Shown one piece after another: positions 10,537 to 20,140 of a stretch of DNA of 64,000 nucleotides; positions within the stretch are counted from its first letter, which is position 1; every line of letters starts with the position of its first letter. The stretch is taken from NCBI GenBank assembly GCA_000328365.1, contig KB294813.1, forward strand, positions 274,754 through 338,753. Direction: 5' to 3'. Position numbers and translations under genes: made by a program. The notes below the pieces were generated by a model. That model was not told the DNA's origin, did no database searches, and saw nothing but the letters and a program-made list of their open reading frames with translations. Source of the stretch: Capitella teleta (lineage: Eukaryota; Annelida; Polychaeta; Capitellidae).

Positions 10537-13271
10537 TCAAGAAGAGAGTCGTCCAATGAGAAGATTGTTCTTAGGAGAGCAAGACGAAGGTTCGAGCGTA
10601 CACAATCTGACAAAGTATCCGCTTGCTTCTTTGCATTGCAATCGATCCGAATCGATGACTTCCATGCAATTCTTAGCTGAGAAAATAAAGAAATTATTTC
10701 TGAAGCAAAAGATTTGATTTGAAACTGAGAGATTAATAAGATTATTAGGCGACCATTTATATATTTCATTTATTTGTATTTCGTCACATTTACCACGCCC
10801 TCTTCAACCGGAAAGGGTATTACTGGTAAAATTAATATTATAAATTAAAAAGTCATTAAATATGAAACTTTTTTTAGAAGGGTTTAAAAAGATTCGAGTG
10901 AATCATATGCACGAATAAATTTTGAAAGTTGGTCCCAAAAAAGCGGAGTTGAATGTTTAAAAATTCAACCAGCAACAGCATGCAGTTTAAATGTTGTACA
11001 ATTTAAAAGGCAATGAAGTGATTAGGTAAAACAAGCAAGAAAGCATAACTTATGTTAGATTTCTGGATATAAGTATCAGTGCCCAAAAGTATGAAAGATC
11101 AAAATTACCAATCGATTTGTTGCTCTTGTTATAAGAATCAGCTGAGTGACACAGAGACAAATATTCCTGAAATGAAAACAATAATAAAATAAATCCATGC
11201 CATGGTAACCAAGTGTACAAACCTCGTAAGAGAGCTGTGATTGGCTGCTACGAGGGTAAGTTACAGTATGCGTGTCGTAGATTGCTCCATAACAACACGG
11301 ACAGATAACGAAAGACGCCCGTTGACTGAGACAACTGTTGAGGACGAGATCAGTGGCCACACCACAGGCATGGAGGCATGTGCCGATGGTAAAACTGCCT
11401 CTGAAGTAATCTAAATTAGTCTGGAATCAAAAATTTAATCAAACAGAAAAAACGCAGCCGTCCTTTTACCTGGTACAACAGAACGTTTTTCAGCCCAAGT
11501 TTTTGTACTCTTGAGACTCCTCTCTCGATCGACTCTTCCTTGTTCTCCACTAGAATCACCTTCAGATTCAACAGAAATATCGATGAAAATTTATTCAGAA
11601 AAGCTGATAGATTAGCTAACCTTGCATTGTGGTAAAAGATACGCAACTAATAAACCAAGATGGCCCTGAAGTGAATAGTAATTAGCATTTGGATGAATAA
11701 ATTTGAATAAAAAACACACCCCTCCAGCACAGAAATCAACAATGATATCACTATCTGTCGCCATGGAGACGATCACTGAAGCTAAATTTTCCAACTGTTG
11801 GCATTTGCGTTCTGTCCTACTCGCAGGAAGCTCCCCTGAAGTAATTAGATGATAATTAGATGCTAATTATTCCACAACTTTCTACCTTCAGATGGATGGA
11901 GAGCCAACGGAAGGTCATTCCATGGAACTGATATTCCATTATCCCTTTTAAGAGGATGATCTTCAGATTGGAGAGTTATAGAACTCTGTAATCAATCAAT
12001 CAATATTAATTACAATTTAATATTCTCCATAACATGCATCTTTGATGAAATTATATGTTTTAAATGAAAGAAAGGTGAAAGGATGAACGTATTGAAGAAA
12101 AATTAATTCTGACATTGATTCTAGATAGAATAGTTGAAACTTCTTGAAAGCGATTCTTGAACTTCGTCTCAGACAATTCACTGCCAAAATAAAAATAGGT
12201 CAATCAGCTTTTGATTAAATGACCAACAATGCAACAAGTACCGAACGTTCAAATGTTCAAAATCCTTAGCAAATGATGACATTTCTGTGCATGGAATCAT
12301 GTCTGTGACGTTCGTGATTGGAACTCCACACTTCTCACAGGTGCTTCTGATTCTGGGCATTGCAGCAACCCTCTGATACCACGAAAGAACCCTCGTCAAG
12401 GGATACTCCTTCAAACGGTCGCTCTCTTTCTCCTGGAAATTGATTCAATGATTGCTTAATGGATGAGATTTGCTGTCATCTTATGGTAAATTACAAAAGT
12501 TCTTTGTCATTTTGTATTCTATGAATTGTCATACCACTAATGAAAGATTAAACTCACAAGCAGATATGACCAACAAACAAACAAAACAATGTCTGTTAAA
12601 GTGAAAGCAATTCCCTCTGCGAACAGATGCTCCAGATCTCCTCCGCTATCCCCTCTTTTAAGCGCTGCTCTTCGATGTTTCGCAGCATTCGCCACAATCG
12701 GAGGATCTCTGAGATGATTTTCAAATTTCATGAGGTCTTTCATTGCCTCTTCCGACCTGAATCAGAGTTCTGAGCTGATCTTTGATTGGATTCAAAATGC
12801 CTCACCAGCCACCAGCAAGCAGAGACGTGATCGTGTTGGGGAAATCAATCTCACAGAATTTCGTCCAAACCGACACTTCAGCACACGCCTTCAAGCAAAT
12901 GCCCTTACGACCCTAAAACAGCTCAAAAAATTTGAAATGATTCAAAGATCGCAGCAGGCACTCACCAGAAGCTCATGCTGTTCGGAGATTTTAACAATTT
13001 TCCGTAGAATAGAACAGAGTCCAGCATGAATGAGGAGTTTCTCCGATGAAATAAGACAGGGTGAGAGGCAGTTATGAACCTCACTAGGGACTAGTGCTGT
13101 GTCTTTTGCTTTCAAACAGTTAACCGTGAATAATGTCTCTTGAGTGGAGTCGATGGTGAACAGTTCACAGATGGAGAGATCGCAAAACTCTATGAAGTAT
13201 GCAACGATGGCACTTTTCAAAGGACAGCGCAATCGACCATCTGATGAACTTCCCTCTATGTATATCTCCAT
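10537..13271 (-). CDS. GSTCD: GSTCD-like protein (GST C-terminal-like region plus SAM-dependent methyltransferase domain)
   Basis: Twelve exons on the minus strand: 13271-12966, 12912-12806, 12756-12558, 12432-12242, 12180-12141, 11985-11886, 11835-11720, 11665-11621, 11559-11470, 11420-11223, 11166-11109 and 10676-10537. All phases agree and give 529 residues (human about 633). An in-frame TAG lies just upstream of the ATG. The GST-C-like part has HLFAEGIAFTLTDIVLF and LSWYQRVAAMP. The methyltransferase part has IIVDFCAGG (about 345-353) running into GHLGLLVAYLLP, VENKEES, HACGVATD (415-422) and CPCCYG (438-443). The tail KNCMEVIDSD and SCSPKNN matches vertebrate GSTCD. Methylation is inferred from the domain; the substrate is unknown. 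Most introns are 49 to 61 bp. The weakest junction is the gtttca donor after 12141. Confidence 0.93.
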
Positions 13272-13483
13272 ACTGAACGTCTAGGGGAATCTAAAAAAAA
13301 TGTTGACATGCTTAAATTAAATTAAAAAATTATGCAGTATACAGTCTATTAGATCTAGCTAGAAATATATATTATAAAATTATATTATGTATATCCAAAG
13401 ACCAACTAGTGCATGTAGTATCAATTCAGAGCAACCAGCAACTATATAAAAATATTCAATGTTTTAAATGTTATGTTTTGAAG

Positions 13484-14531
13484 TAGGGCTGGGCGGATAT
13501 CCGTGTCCGATATCCGTGACAGCACGGATATTGGGGGTTTTCAGTACTATCCGTAATCCGTGTTTCAACACGGATAGTTAAACACGGATAGTGTAAATTT
13601 TAAGTGTTTGTTTCGAGCGCACAGTGAGCGTAGCGCACAGCCATTCCGCACACAAGCGCTGCTCACTGAAGCTGAGCGATGTCAATTACAAGATAACACG
13701 ATGTCAACAATGCGCTAATTCTGATTTGTTTTAAATAAACACAATTCTATGCCCTTGAATCTCTTCAGTCATCAAGCAAAAGTGACGTAACACGCGTTGT
13801 TGACTATCTCCTTTAGTACTTATTTTTCAACACCGTTACACGTGACAGCTTTGTCAATTGCAGTTTTCGTGTGAACCACAAACAGCACNNNNNNNNNNNN
13901 NNNNNNNNNNNNNNNNNNNNNNNNNNNNNNNNNNNNNNTTGAACAGTTAATATAGACTAGTACATGTAGGCCCCCCTACTATGCGATCTAGCGACTTGCA
14001 TTATTTCAAACTTTCTATAGAACAATAATTGCCATGAAGTTATGAACTGACTTGCGCCCCATGAAGTTACTAAGTTTGTACATTTCCAAATCATGTTTAT
14101 TGAAAGTGTACACTGTAGCACAAAGTGCACGTTACTATCGTTCCGTCTTGGGCTTATAATCTGCGACTCGTGAAGTTGGGGAAAAATACTTGAAATAGCT
14201 TTGCGCTGATAAGGAATTCACCTCTGTGAAATCGACAGGCAAGCGAGCTGTCTGCATGTGCGATACCTCTTGAAACTTATTCTGAACGTTTTGATAAAAG
14301 AAATGCACAAGAAGCAAGCGGTAGGTCAAGGTCGCTTGTCTTTAACTGCTGCAGGTGGACCGTGGCTTTTGCGCTCACAGCGTGTGCCAGGCGCTTGGGC
14401 ATTACGCTGTAGGTGCATGCTCCCGTGTTTGGGCATAAATATCCGTGTCCGTATCCGTATCCGTCGGATATTAGTAACACGGATATCCGTTATCCGTGTA
14501 TCCGTGTTGAAGCAATATCCGCCCAGCCCTA
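13484..14531. mobile_element. Non-autonomous hAT-type DNA transposon with exact ends
   Basis: The element begins TAGGGCTGGGCGGATAT and ends with its reverse complement. It is flanked by a perfect 8-bp target duplication, ttttgaag, at 13476-13483 and 14532-14539, which fits the hAT preference nTnnnnAn. Inside both ends are many copies of ATCCGTGT or its reverse, like the subterminal repeats that hAT transposases bind. No transposase is visible. A 50-base run of Ns interrupts it at 13889-13938. A 5'-truncated relative lies at 30328-30985. Confidence 0.88.
13889..13938. other. Assembly gap (50 N)
   Basis: Fifty unknown bases. The related copy at 30328-30985 continues across this point with tgaatttcatcactttctgg, so the missing sequence is probably ordinary transposon interior and the true gap length need not be 50. 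Confidence 0.99.
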
Positions 14532-14539
14532 TTTTGAAG

Positions 14540-15671
14540 TGGGGATTCTGTACAGCTACATAATATGTTATACAGTATTCTAAGGTCTAATGCCATCGCC
14601 CCATCATCACCCTGGCTTGGGGCTGGGCCGAAGCCGTAGTATAGCGTATAACTGCTCTGCTACCCTTCAATCCCTTGGGGAGTTTGGGAGCTAGGCCTAT
14701 TAGATATGTTTGGGAAGCTACAACCTCCACTAAACATAGTAAACTGGGCTGATCATGGGGGTGGGAGAAAACCTGTAAAATCAAGAAATCAACAACGGAT
14801 CTAATCATACAAGATTGTGTGATCTTAATATCCGAAAACCCAAAGGAAATGAAAATTACGGGTCCTAAAAACCTTCATTATCGCCCAAAGCACGTGAAGT
14901 CCAACCCCGTCTAAAGCTACATAAACATCATCATTTCATAATGTCAAGAGAATAAAACTCCAAAAATGAATTACCTAATTATCTAGGATAACTACTTCAT
15001 TAAATCAAGTGAGTGAGAATTAAGAAAAAGCAACAGTGCGTCCAGCAATACCCCAACGAATGGCTGCAGTTTGACAGTTATTTGTTTACAAAACTTCAGA
15101 GCCAAATTTACCCAAACGTCATATGAGTTGGATATGAAATTTATGTTCCGTAATTATGACAATATTAAATGTGACACCAGTAATGAGATAATAAATAACG
15201 CTGTGTATGCTGTACAATTATTTGTGATCATTTTTGTTCTCTTCTTTTTATAATTCTCCAATTTCTGCTACAGCAAAATTACGCCCTGAATCTCTGACTC
15301 AACCTGTTGAACATTCCCTCAAGTTAGCAATGTCGCTCCCACGAATTAACAATGTTGTTCCCACGAGTTTCAATGTAGTATCATTCTTAATTGATCAGAA
15401 CAATTAAGAAGCATACTACAACAGCCTTGCTCTTTCTTTTTGCTGGCAACTCTTGGTTCTGGTTCTATGGCACCAAGATAAAGATGATCTGAAGGCTTAT
15501 ACTCAGCAATTTACATGGATATAGTGACTGATGTCAACCGACATCACATGATCATGACCACATAGGTGAACTCTCCTCAGAACAAGGATACTGTGTCTGC
15601 TATATCAGTATGTTATATGGGGATTTGTAGTACATTCTGCGGTTTAAGAAAATATATTTCACTTAGTGACA
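14540..15671. other. Spacer between two hAT-type elements
   Basis: No gene seen. It holds a GC-richer patch at 14590-14700 that loosely resembles the inverted repeat at 31184-32093 (a cttggggag...gagct block) and the hairpin at 15374-15420. Confidence 0.45.
15374..15420. repeat. 47-nt hairpin with 20-bp arms
   Basis: The arms tgtagtatcattcttaattg and caattaagaagcatactaca pair with about two mismatches around a 7-nt loop. It is shorter than a normal animal pre-miRNA. It could be the core of a tiny palindromic repeat. Confidence 0.5.
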
Positions 15672-15679
15672 GTTGCACT

Positions 15680-16576
15680 TAGGGATGCATGGAATTCCGG
15701 CTCCATTGCCACAGAACTGAGGGTATTTCTCCTGGAGTCCCGCTCAGACAGGAGCAGCGACCCTCTTCTATGGTAGGGAACCAATGCTAACAGGTTTCTG
15801 AGGCTAGCTGCGCATGCACGCCGCTAACTGTGTGCTCCATTCTGCAGCGTTGACAGCAAGAGAACCTTCTCCGTTGCTGGCAGCGTGGTAGATGACAAAA
15901 GATCCCGCCTTACCCCCGCTAATGTAAAAATGTTGGTTTCTTTTGCAATCAATATTAACAAAATATCAAAATAAAATCAACAATAATACAAATACTTTAT
16001 AAAATAAGATGCATCAAACATATCCATGGTTGCTGCTTCATTCAATTAAGTTATTAGCTTACATTTGAATTTTGATGATAGGCGTTTTGACTACAAGCAT
16101 CTTTTTTTTTTCTATGAGTTTTTCATTCCAGGTTCCGGTCTGGTTCCGGCCGGAACAAACCTCTTCGAACTCTTGTTCCGGGTTCTGGCAAGGGTGACCG
16201 GATAGCTTAGTGGGTTAAACCGCTGACTACAATCCAATGCCAACCGTGGGGGTCGAGGTCCCGGGTTCGAGACCCGATCAGGCCACGGGCGTTATGATTG
16301 TGAATTATAATTGTAATTCGTTATAATTGTAATTCTTCGGTGACTCTGTAGTGCTGCCCAACTGCGTAACAAGGCCGGGCGCTGTGTACTACTGTCTATG
16401 GTGGTATGCAGGATAAAGAACCCTTGGGATTTATCGATAAGAGTAGGGGGAAACCCCGGTCCCGGGCTTTCTGTTCTGGCGCCCGTATCATCCGATCGGA
16501 TTGGGTGGAGCCGTAAAAGTCCATCACTCACTCACTCACTCGGGTTCTGGCAAACTTTAAATTCCATGCATCCCTC
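15680..16576 (+). mobile_element. hAT element, internally deleted, with a SINE inserted
   Basis: Terminal inverted repeats: AGGGATGCATGGAATT at the left end and aattccatgcatccct at the right. The 8-bp flanks gttgcact (15672-15679) and gttgtact (16577-16584) differ at one base. At about 15848-15971 a remnant of the transposase C-terminus reads KRTFSVAGSVVDDKRSRL, the hAT dimerisation signature, then ends in a stop. Most of the transposase is deleted. Base-poor GGTTCCGG-type subterminal repeats lie near the right end. The SINE at 16192-16540 interrupts it, so the hAT copy is older. Confidence 0.85.
16192..16540 (+). mobile_element. Full-length tRNA-derived SINE with 13-bp target duplication
   Basis: The head contains a pol III A-box-like TAGCTTAGTGGGT and a B-box-like GGGTTCGAGACCC. 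A body of about 250 bp follows and it ends in an (actc)n tail. The duplication cgggttctggcaa flanks it at 16179-16191 and 16541-16553, perfectly. The intact duplication and clear boxes suggest a fairly young insertion. Other copies lie at 5324-5510 and 39098-39163. Confidence 0.9.
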
Positions 16577-16584
16577 GTTGTACT

Positions 16585-17139
16585 GAACATAACCTGTCAG
16601 TTGGCCTATCGATGTTATAAGGTAATGGCAGAAATTACTTCTCTATTTTTTAACAACTTGAAGGCAAGACAAATGTGCCAGGAGAATCTGTGTGGAAGTG
16701 CTTGAATAATCTTTTGCATTCCTAGACTTTTGCAGCTGCAGGGGAAAGCTAAGCGGAAGCGGAAGTGCGGGTGACATCACTGGACGCACAGACAGACTTC
16801 ACACCGATCTGTCAAAAAATTGTCTGCAAACCCCTAGATCACATGTCAGTATCGATCTATGCACCTGTAGCTTATCTATGTGCCATTTATTATTTGTATC
16901 GATTAACAAAAAGTATATTCCTATCTGCTTTCTCAAATGGCCGTGTCAGTTTCCTGCTTTCACTGCTCGGCAGCAATTAATTTTAGCCGACGCTCATAAT
17001 GATAGTGATAATCATTATGATTATGATTAGGCCTATGATTATTATAAAATTTCTATTGAATCAATTGATACGTTGTGTTTAATATAATTGATCACATCAC
17101 TATGCCATCATCATAATCATTCTAATTATTATTGTCACC
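16585..17139. other. Spacer between transposons
   Basis: No gene recognised. It is AT-rich, with repeated tgataatcattatgatta-type stretches near 17000-17040. Confidence 0.45.
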
Positions 17140-17147
17140 ATTCCTCA

Positions 17148-18277
17148 CACAGGGAGTCTTACCAGTGAGCGAGCAGATGTGGACAAAACTCAATGCAGTG
17201 AATGCTTTCTGTCTATATATATAATATCAAGGGAAGTCACTGATTCCTGTCAATCTTAGGACGCTTGCCTCAAAAGCAATCTTCTCTTCAAAAGAGGGAG
17301 CCGAAACTTCGGATCTGGCAAGATCACCAATAAATGAAACGATTGACACCAATAATCTCGTACGGCAACGCCTAATTACTAATTAATTGGCCAAAAATCC
17401 AATCAGTTGCGAAACGACTAGCAACGGGTACGATGCATCCATTTTGTCGGACCGCAGCAAATTTTCAGCGCGCAGCGAACTCACGATCGCTAAATGTCGA
17501 AATAAAATCCTTAAAACCGGGCAAAAGTGTAGAGCTCAGGATACATTCTTAATTTAACAGATTGGCTTTAGAGTAAAACATCCTGTCTGTAATTGTCTCT
17601 GGAACAATAAAAGCTATTCTGAGAGTCAAATTGAGCATGGAATAGGTTAGAAAAAGGAGTTAGAGTTAAAAGACACATTGCATTTAAGTAAGTTGACTTG
17701 ACTGGAATTAGCAGACGACACACACAGCGCCCTCTGGTGTATAGGTTTAGAATCGTTTTATATACCTCACAACATGTTGTGTTATCTATCTAATAACTTT
17801 AGAATTTATAACCAGTATTACGAACTATAAAATTATCTGAATACTGTTATATGCATCCAATAATTTATAGAATCGTACTGCTGGACTGATCTCTATCGAG
17901 TGAATGCTCTGATTAATTTCAATTGCATTTCTCAGCTGGACTATTATTGATCAATCACTGAGCGGCTTGTTAAGGTGAAGGTCGAATGCTGCAGCGATCG
18001 TGCCCGTTGGTAGTCGTTTTGGAAATGGAAGCATTTTTGTGCAATTAATGACTAATTAGTCACTGCCGTGCGGAGTTTTTGCTGTCTATAGGTTCATTTA
18101 TTCATAATCTTGCCAGATCCGAAGCCTCAGCTCTCTCCCGTGAGGGGAATGTAGGTTCCGAGGCTTTGTTATTGTTCTGGTGAGAAATCAGTGACTTCCC
18201 TTGATATTATTATATACTATCTAGAAGGCTACATAGGCATTCCATGTATCCAGAGCCCACTGGTAAGACTCCCTGTG
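17148..18277. mobile_element. Long-arm inverted-repeat DNA transposon, 1.13 kb, with exact ends
   Basis: Ends are CACAGGGAGTCTTACC and its reverse complement. The flanks carry a perfect 8-bp duplication attcctca at 17140-17147 and 18278-18285. The inversion extends far inward: atatcaagggaagtcactga (about 17226) against its complement near 18190, cttcggatctggcaagat (about 17310) against 18110-18128, and aaacgactagcaacggg against 18000-18025. Each arm is therefore about 300 bp, with many small differences. No coding sequence is seen. Long arms suggest a Mutator-like element, while the 8-bp duplication also allows hAT; I leave the superfamily open. Confidence 0.82.
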
Positions 18278-18320
18278 ATTCCTCATGTATGTCATGTACA
18301 TTCGTGCGGAAGCCTGAAGC

Positions 18321-19593
18321 TAGACCCCGTAACCAGCCGGATAAAGCCAACTAGCCAACTGAAAAAAATCTTAGCCGCCGCCGAAAATTATCTGACTCCA
18401 CCGAAAAAAAAAATAGCAGCTGAAAAAGCAATGGCTTAGTCAGAAGAAATTCGTGCCAAAAGTGGCAAATGAAATTTCTTTTTACCTCACAGTGAAACCC
18501 ACCCCAGAGGAAGAAGACAATCCCCTCCTCTTTTGGCTGAGGCATTCAAAAACCTTCCCTGTTGTTGCAGGTTGTGCAAAATCGTATTTGACCATCTCTT
18601 GTTTTTCGGTGCCAGTGGAGAGAATATTCTCTACCACTGGCATCATCCTCAATGGAAAGAGATCAAGCCTAGCACCTTACAAGCATAATCAAATTTCCTT
18701 TATTCATGACAATTGTTTGGTTTTTTCTTGAATCCCTTTTCTAACAACTACAATATGCAAAGATATCTGGCATTCAAGTTCTCTGCAGTATAAGTTCAAG
18801 TTCTTGTTTTGTGTCTTCCATTATCAATTACTACCAGACTTTTATGTTTAGTACTGTTTTCATTTATACAGTAAAGTGTTATAACAGTAGTCAATGTATG
18901 GTTTACGTATCTACCATTCACATCTAGGATGTATCAATCAAGAGCAATTGAGAGTTTGTGACTTGATGATTTTTGCTCATTTGACGTTGGATTCAATGGG
19001 TTGACTGTTGAGCATCATAATCATCTACACTATGTATGTATAATACTGTATAGATTAAAATGCAGTATAGGGACCATTGTCAATGTATCTATGTGTCAAT
19101 CAAGGGGTAATTAAGACTTGAAAAACTACAGGTTGTGATATGGTGTGCAGTGTATGCCCATTAATTTGTGGTTTTGTTTGTGATATTACATGTTGTTTTC
19201 AGTATTAATTTCAGTAAGAATATCAAATGCTTTGTATGTTTCATCGTATTAATTAAGCCCTGCAGTGTTCCATTATGTGCCATTTTTTTAAAATCAGTAT
19301 TTTGTTTTGGTATGGTGACTCACCATTGCCTATTTGTTTTGGGGTTTTTTGGTCTAATAAAGGATGTTTTTTTATTTTAAACCTTAAGCTCCTGGTATTT
19401 ATATGGTGTACTGAATATCTATATAGGTAGTAGCTGTCCATTTGCTTAACATAATCATGTTATTGCATTGTGTAATGATACTCTAGTCATTGCTAGTCAG
19501 TTGAAAAAAATTTGTGGGTTGGCTTAGTGACTAGCCAGTCGGAAAAGCTTCTAGCCAGTCATAAATCTATTGACTGACTGGTTACTGGGTCTA
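18321..19593 (+). mobile_element. hAT transposon remnant with transposase C-terminus
   Basis: The left end TAGACCCCGTAACCAGCCGG pairs with the right end ctgactggttactgggtcta. The 8-bp flanks are cctgaagc (18313-18320) and cctcaagc (19594-19601), one difference. Repeats of a gactggctag motif lie inside the right end. The only transposase left is the C-terminal piece at 18453-18731. Confidence 0.82.
18453..18731 (+). pseudogene. hAT transposase C-terminal (dimerisation) fragment
   Basis: Open from 18453 to a TGA at 18731, but without a convincing ATG or N-terminal part. The sequence SVPVERIFSTTGIILNGKRS, then a conserved histidine-aspartate-asparagine near the end, matches the hAT C-terminal region. 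The BED finger and the catalytic core are absent, so it cannot act as a transposase. It sits inside the element at 18321-19593. Confidence 0.85.
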
Positions 19594-19601
19594 CCTCAAG
19601 C

Positions 19602-20140
19602 CAAGAGAATAGAATATAGATGATAGATTTTAATAAAAGTTTATATAATAAAGGAGTAACCTCAATAGCCCAGGTTAGTAGGTAGTAGCCTAAGTATGTG
19701 CTTTAATATGGCACAGTCATTCTAGTAATGCTATGCTTACGCTTGCAAAAATTTCAGTGCACAATTTTCACCGCACTATTATGGTTGATTATTAATTTTT
19801 TGCTTTCAAATTAGCCCGCAATGATATTATGGGTCAAATGTCTCGTGAGGTATGAATGAGGAGACCTTCTCTGTTCATAGTATTTTTTGAAAAGGTAATT
19901 TCTTTGGGGCAGAGATAGAAATTTCCCCTGTGACTTAGTTTGGTTTTACCTACTAGCTGTTGTCTACTCAGAGAACTAGTAAGTAAATGGGCCTTACTCA
20001 TGCAAGGCATTGAGAGGTCGCTGAGTTTAGTGACTGATTCATCCTAATTTTGTTAATAATATTAGATTATGTAAACAAACCTCAGTAGAGATCAATGCTT
20101 AAATAATCGATTACAAAATGCTGATTTGTGTGATTTCAGC
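19602..20140. other. Upstream region and probable 5' leader intron of arfaptin
   Basis: A good acceptor (tgtgatttcag) ends one base before the arfaptin ATG. The leader is therefore probably spliced and its first exon lies upstream, but no donor could be chosen with confidence. Confidence 0.5.

Noticed and set aside
12730-13029. Plus-strand open frame
   Set aside because: Shadow of GSTCD exons 1 to 3 on the minus strand, whose product matches a known family.
16192-16290. Functional tRNA gene
   Set aside because: A and B boxes are present, but the arms do not fold as a tRNA, a long body and tail follow, and a 13-bp target duplication flanks it: a SINE.
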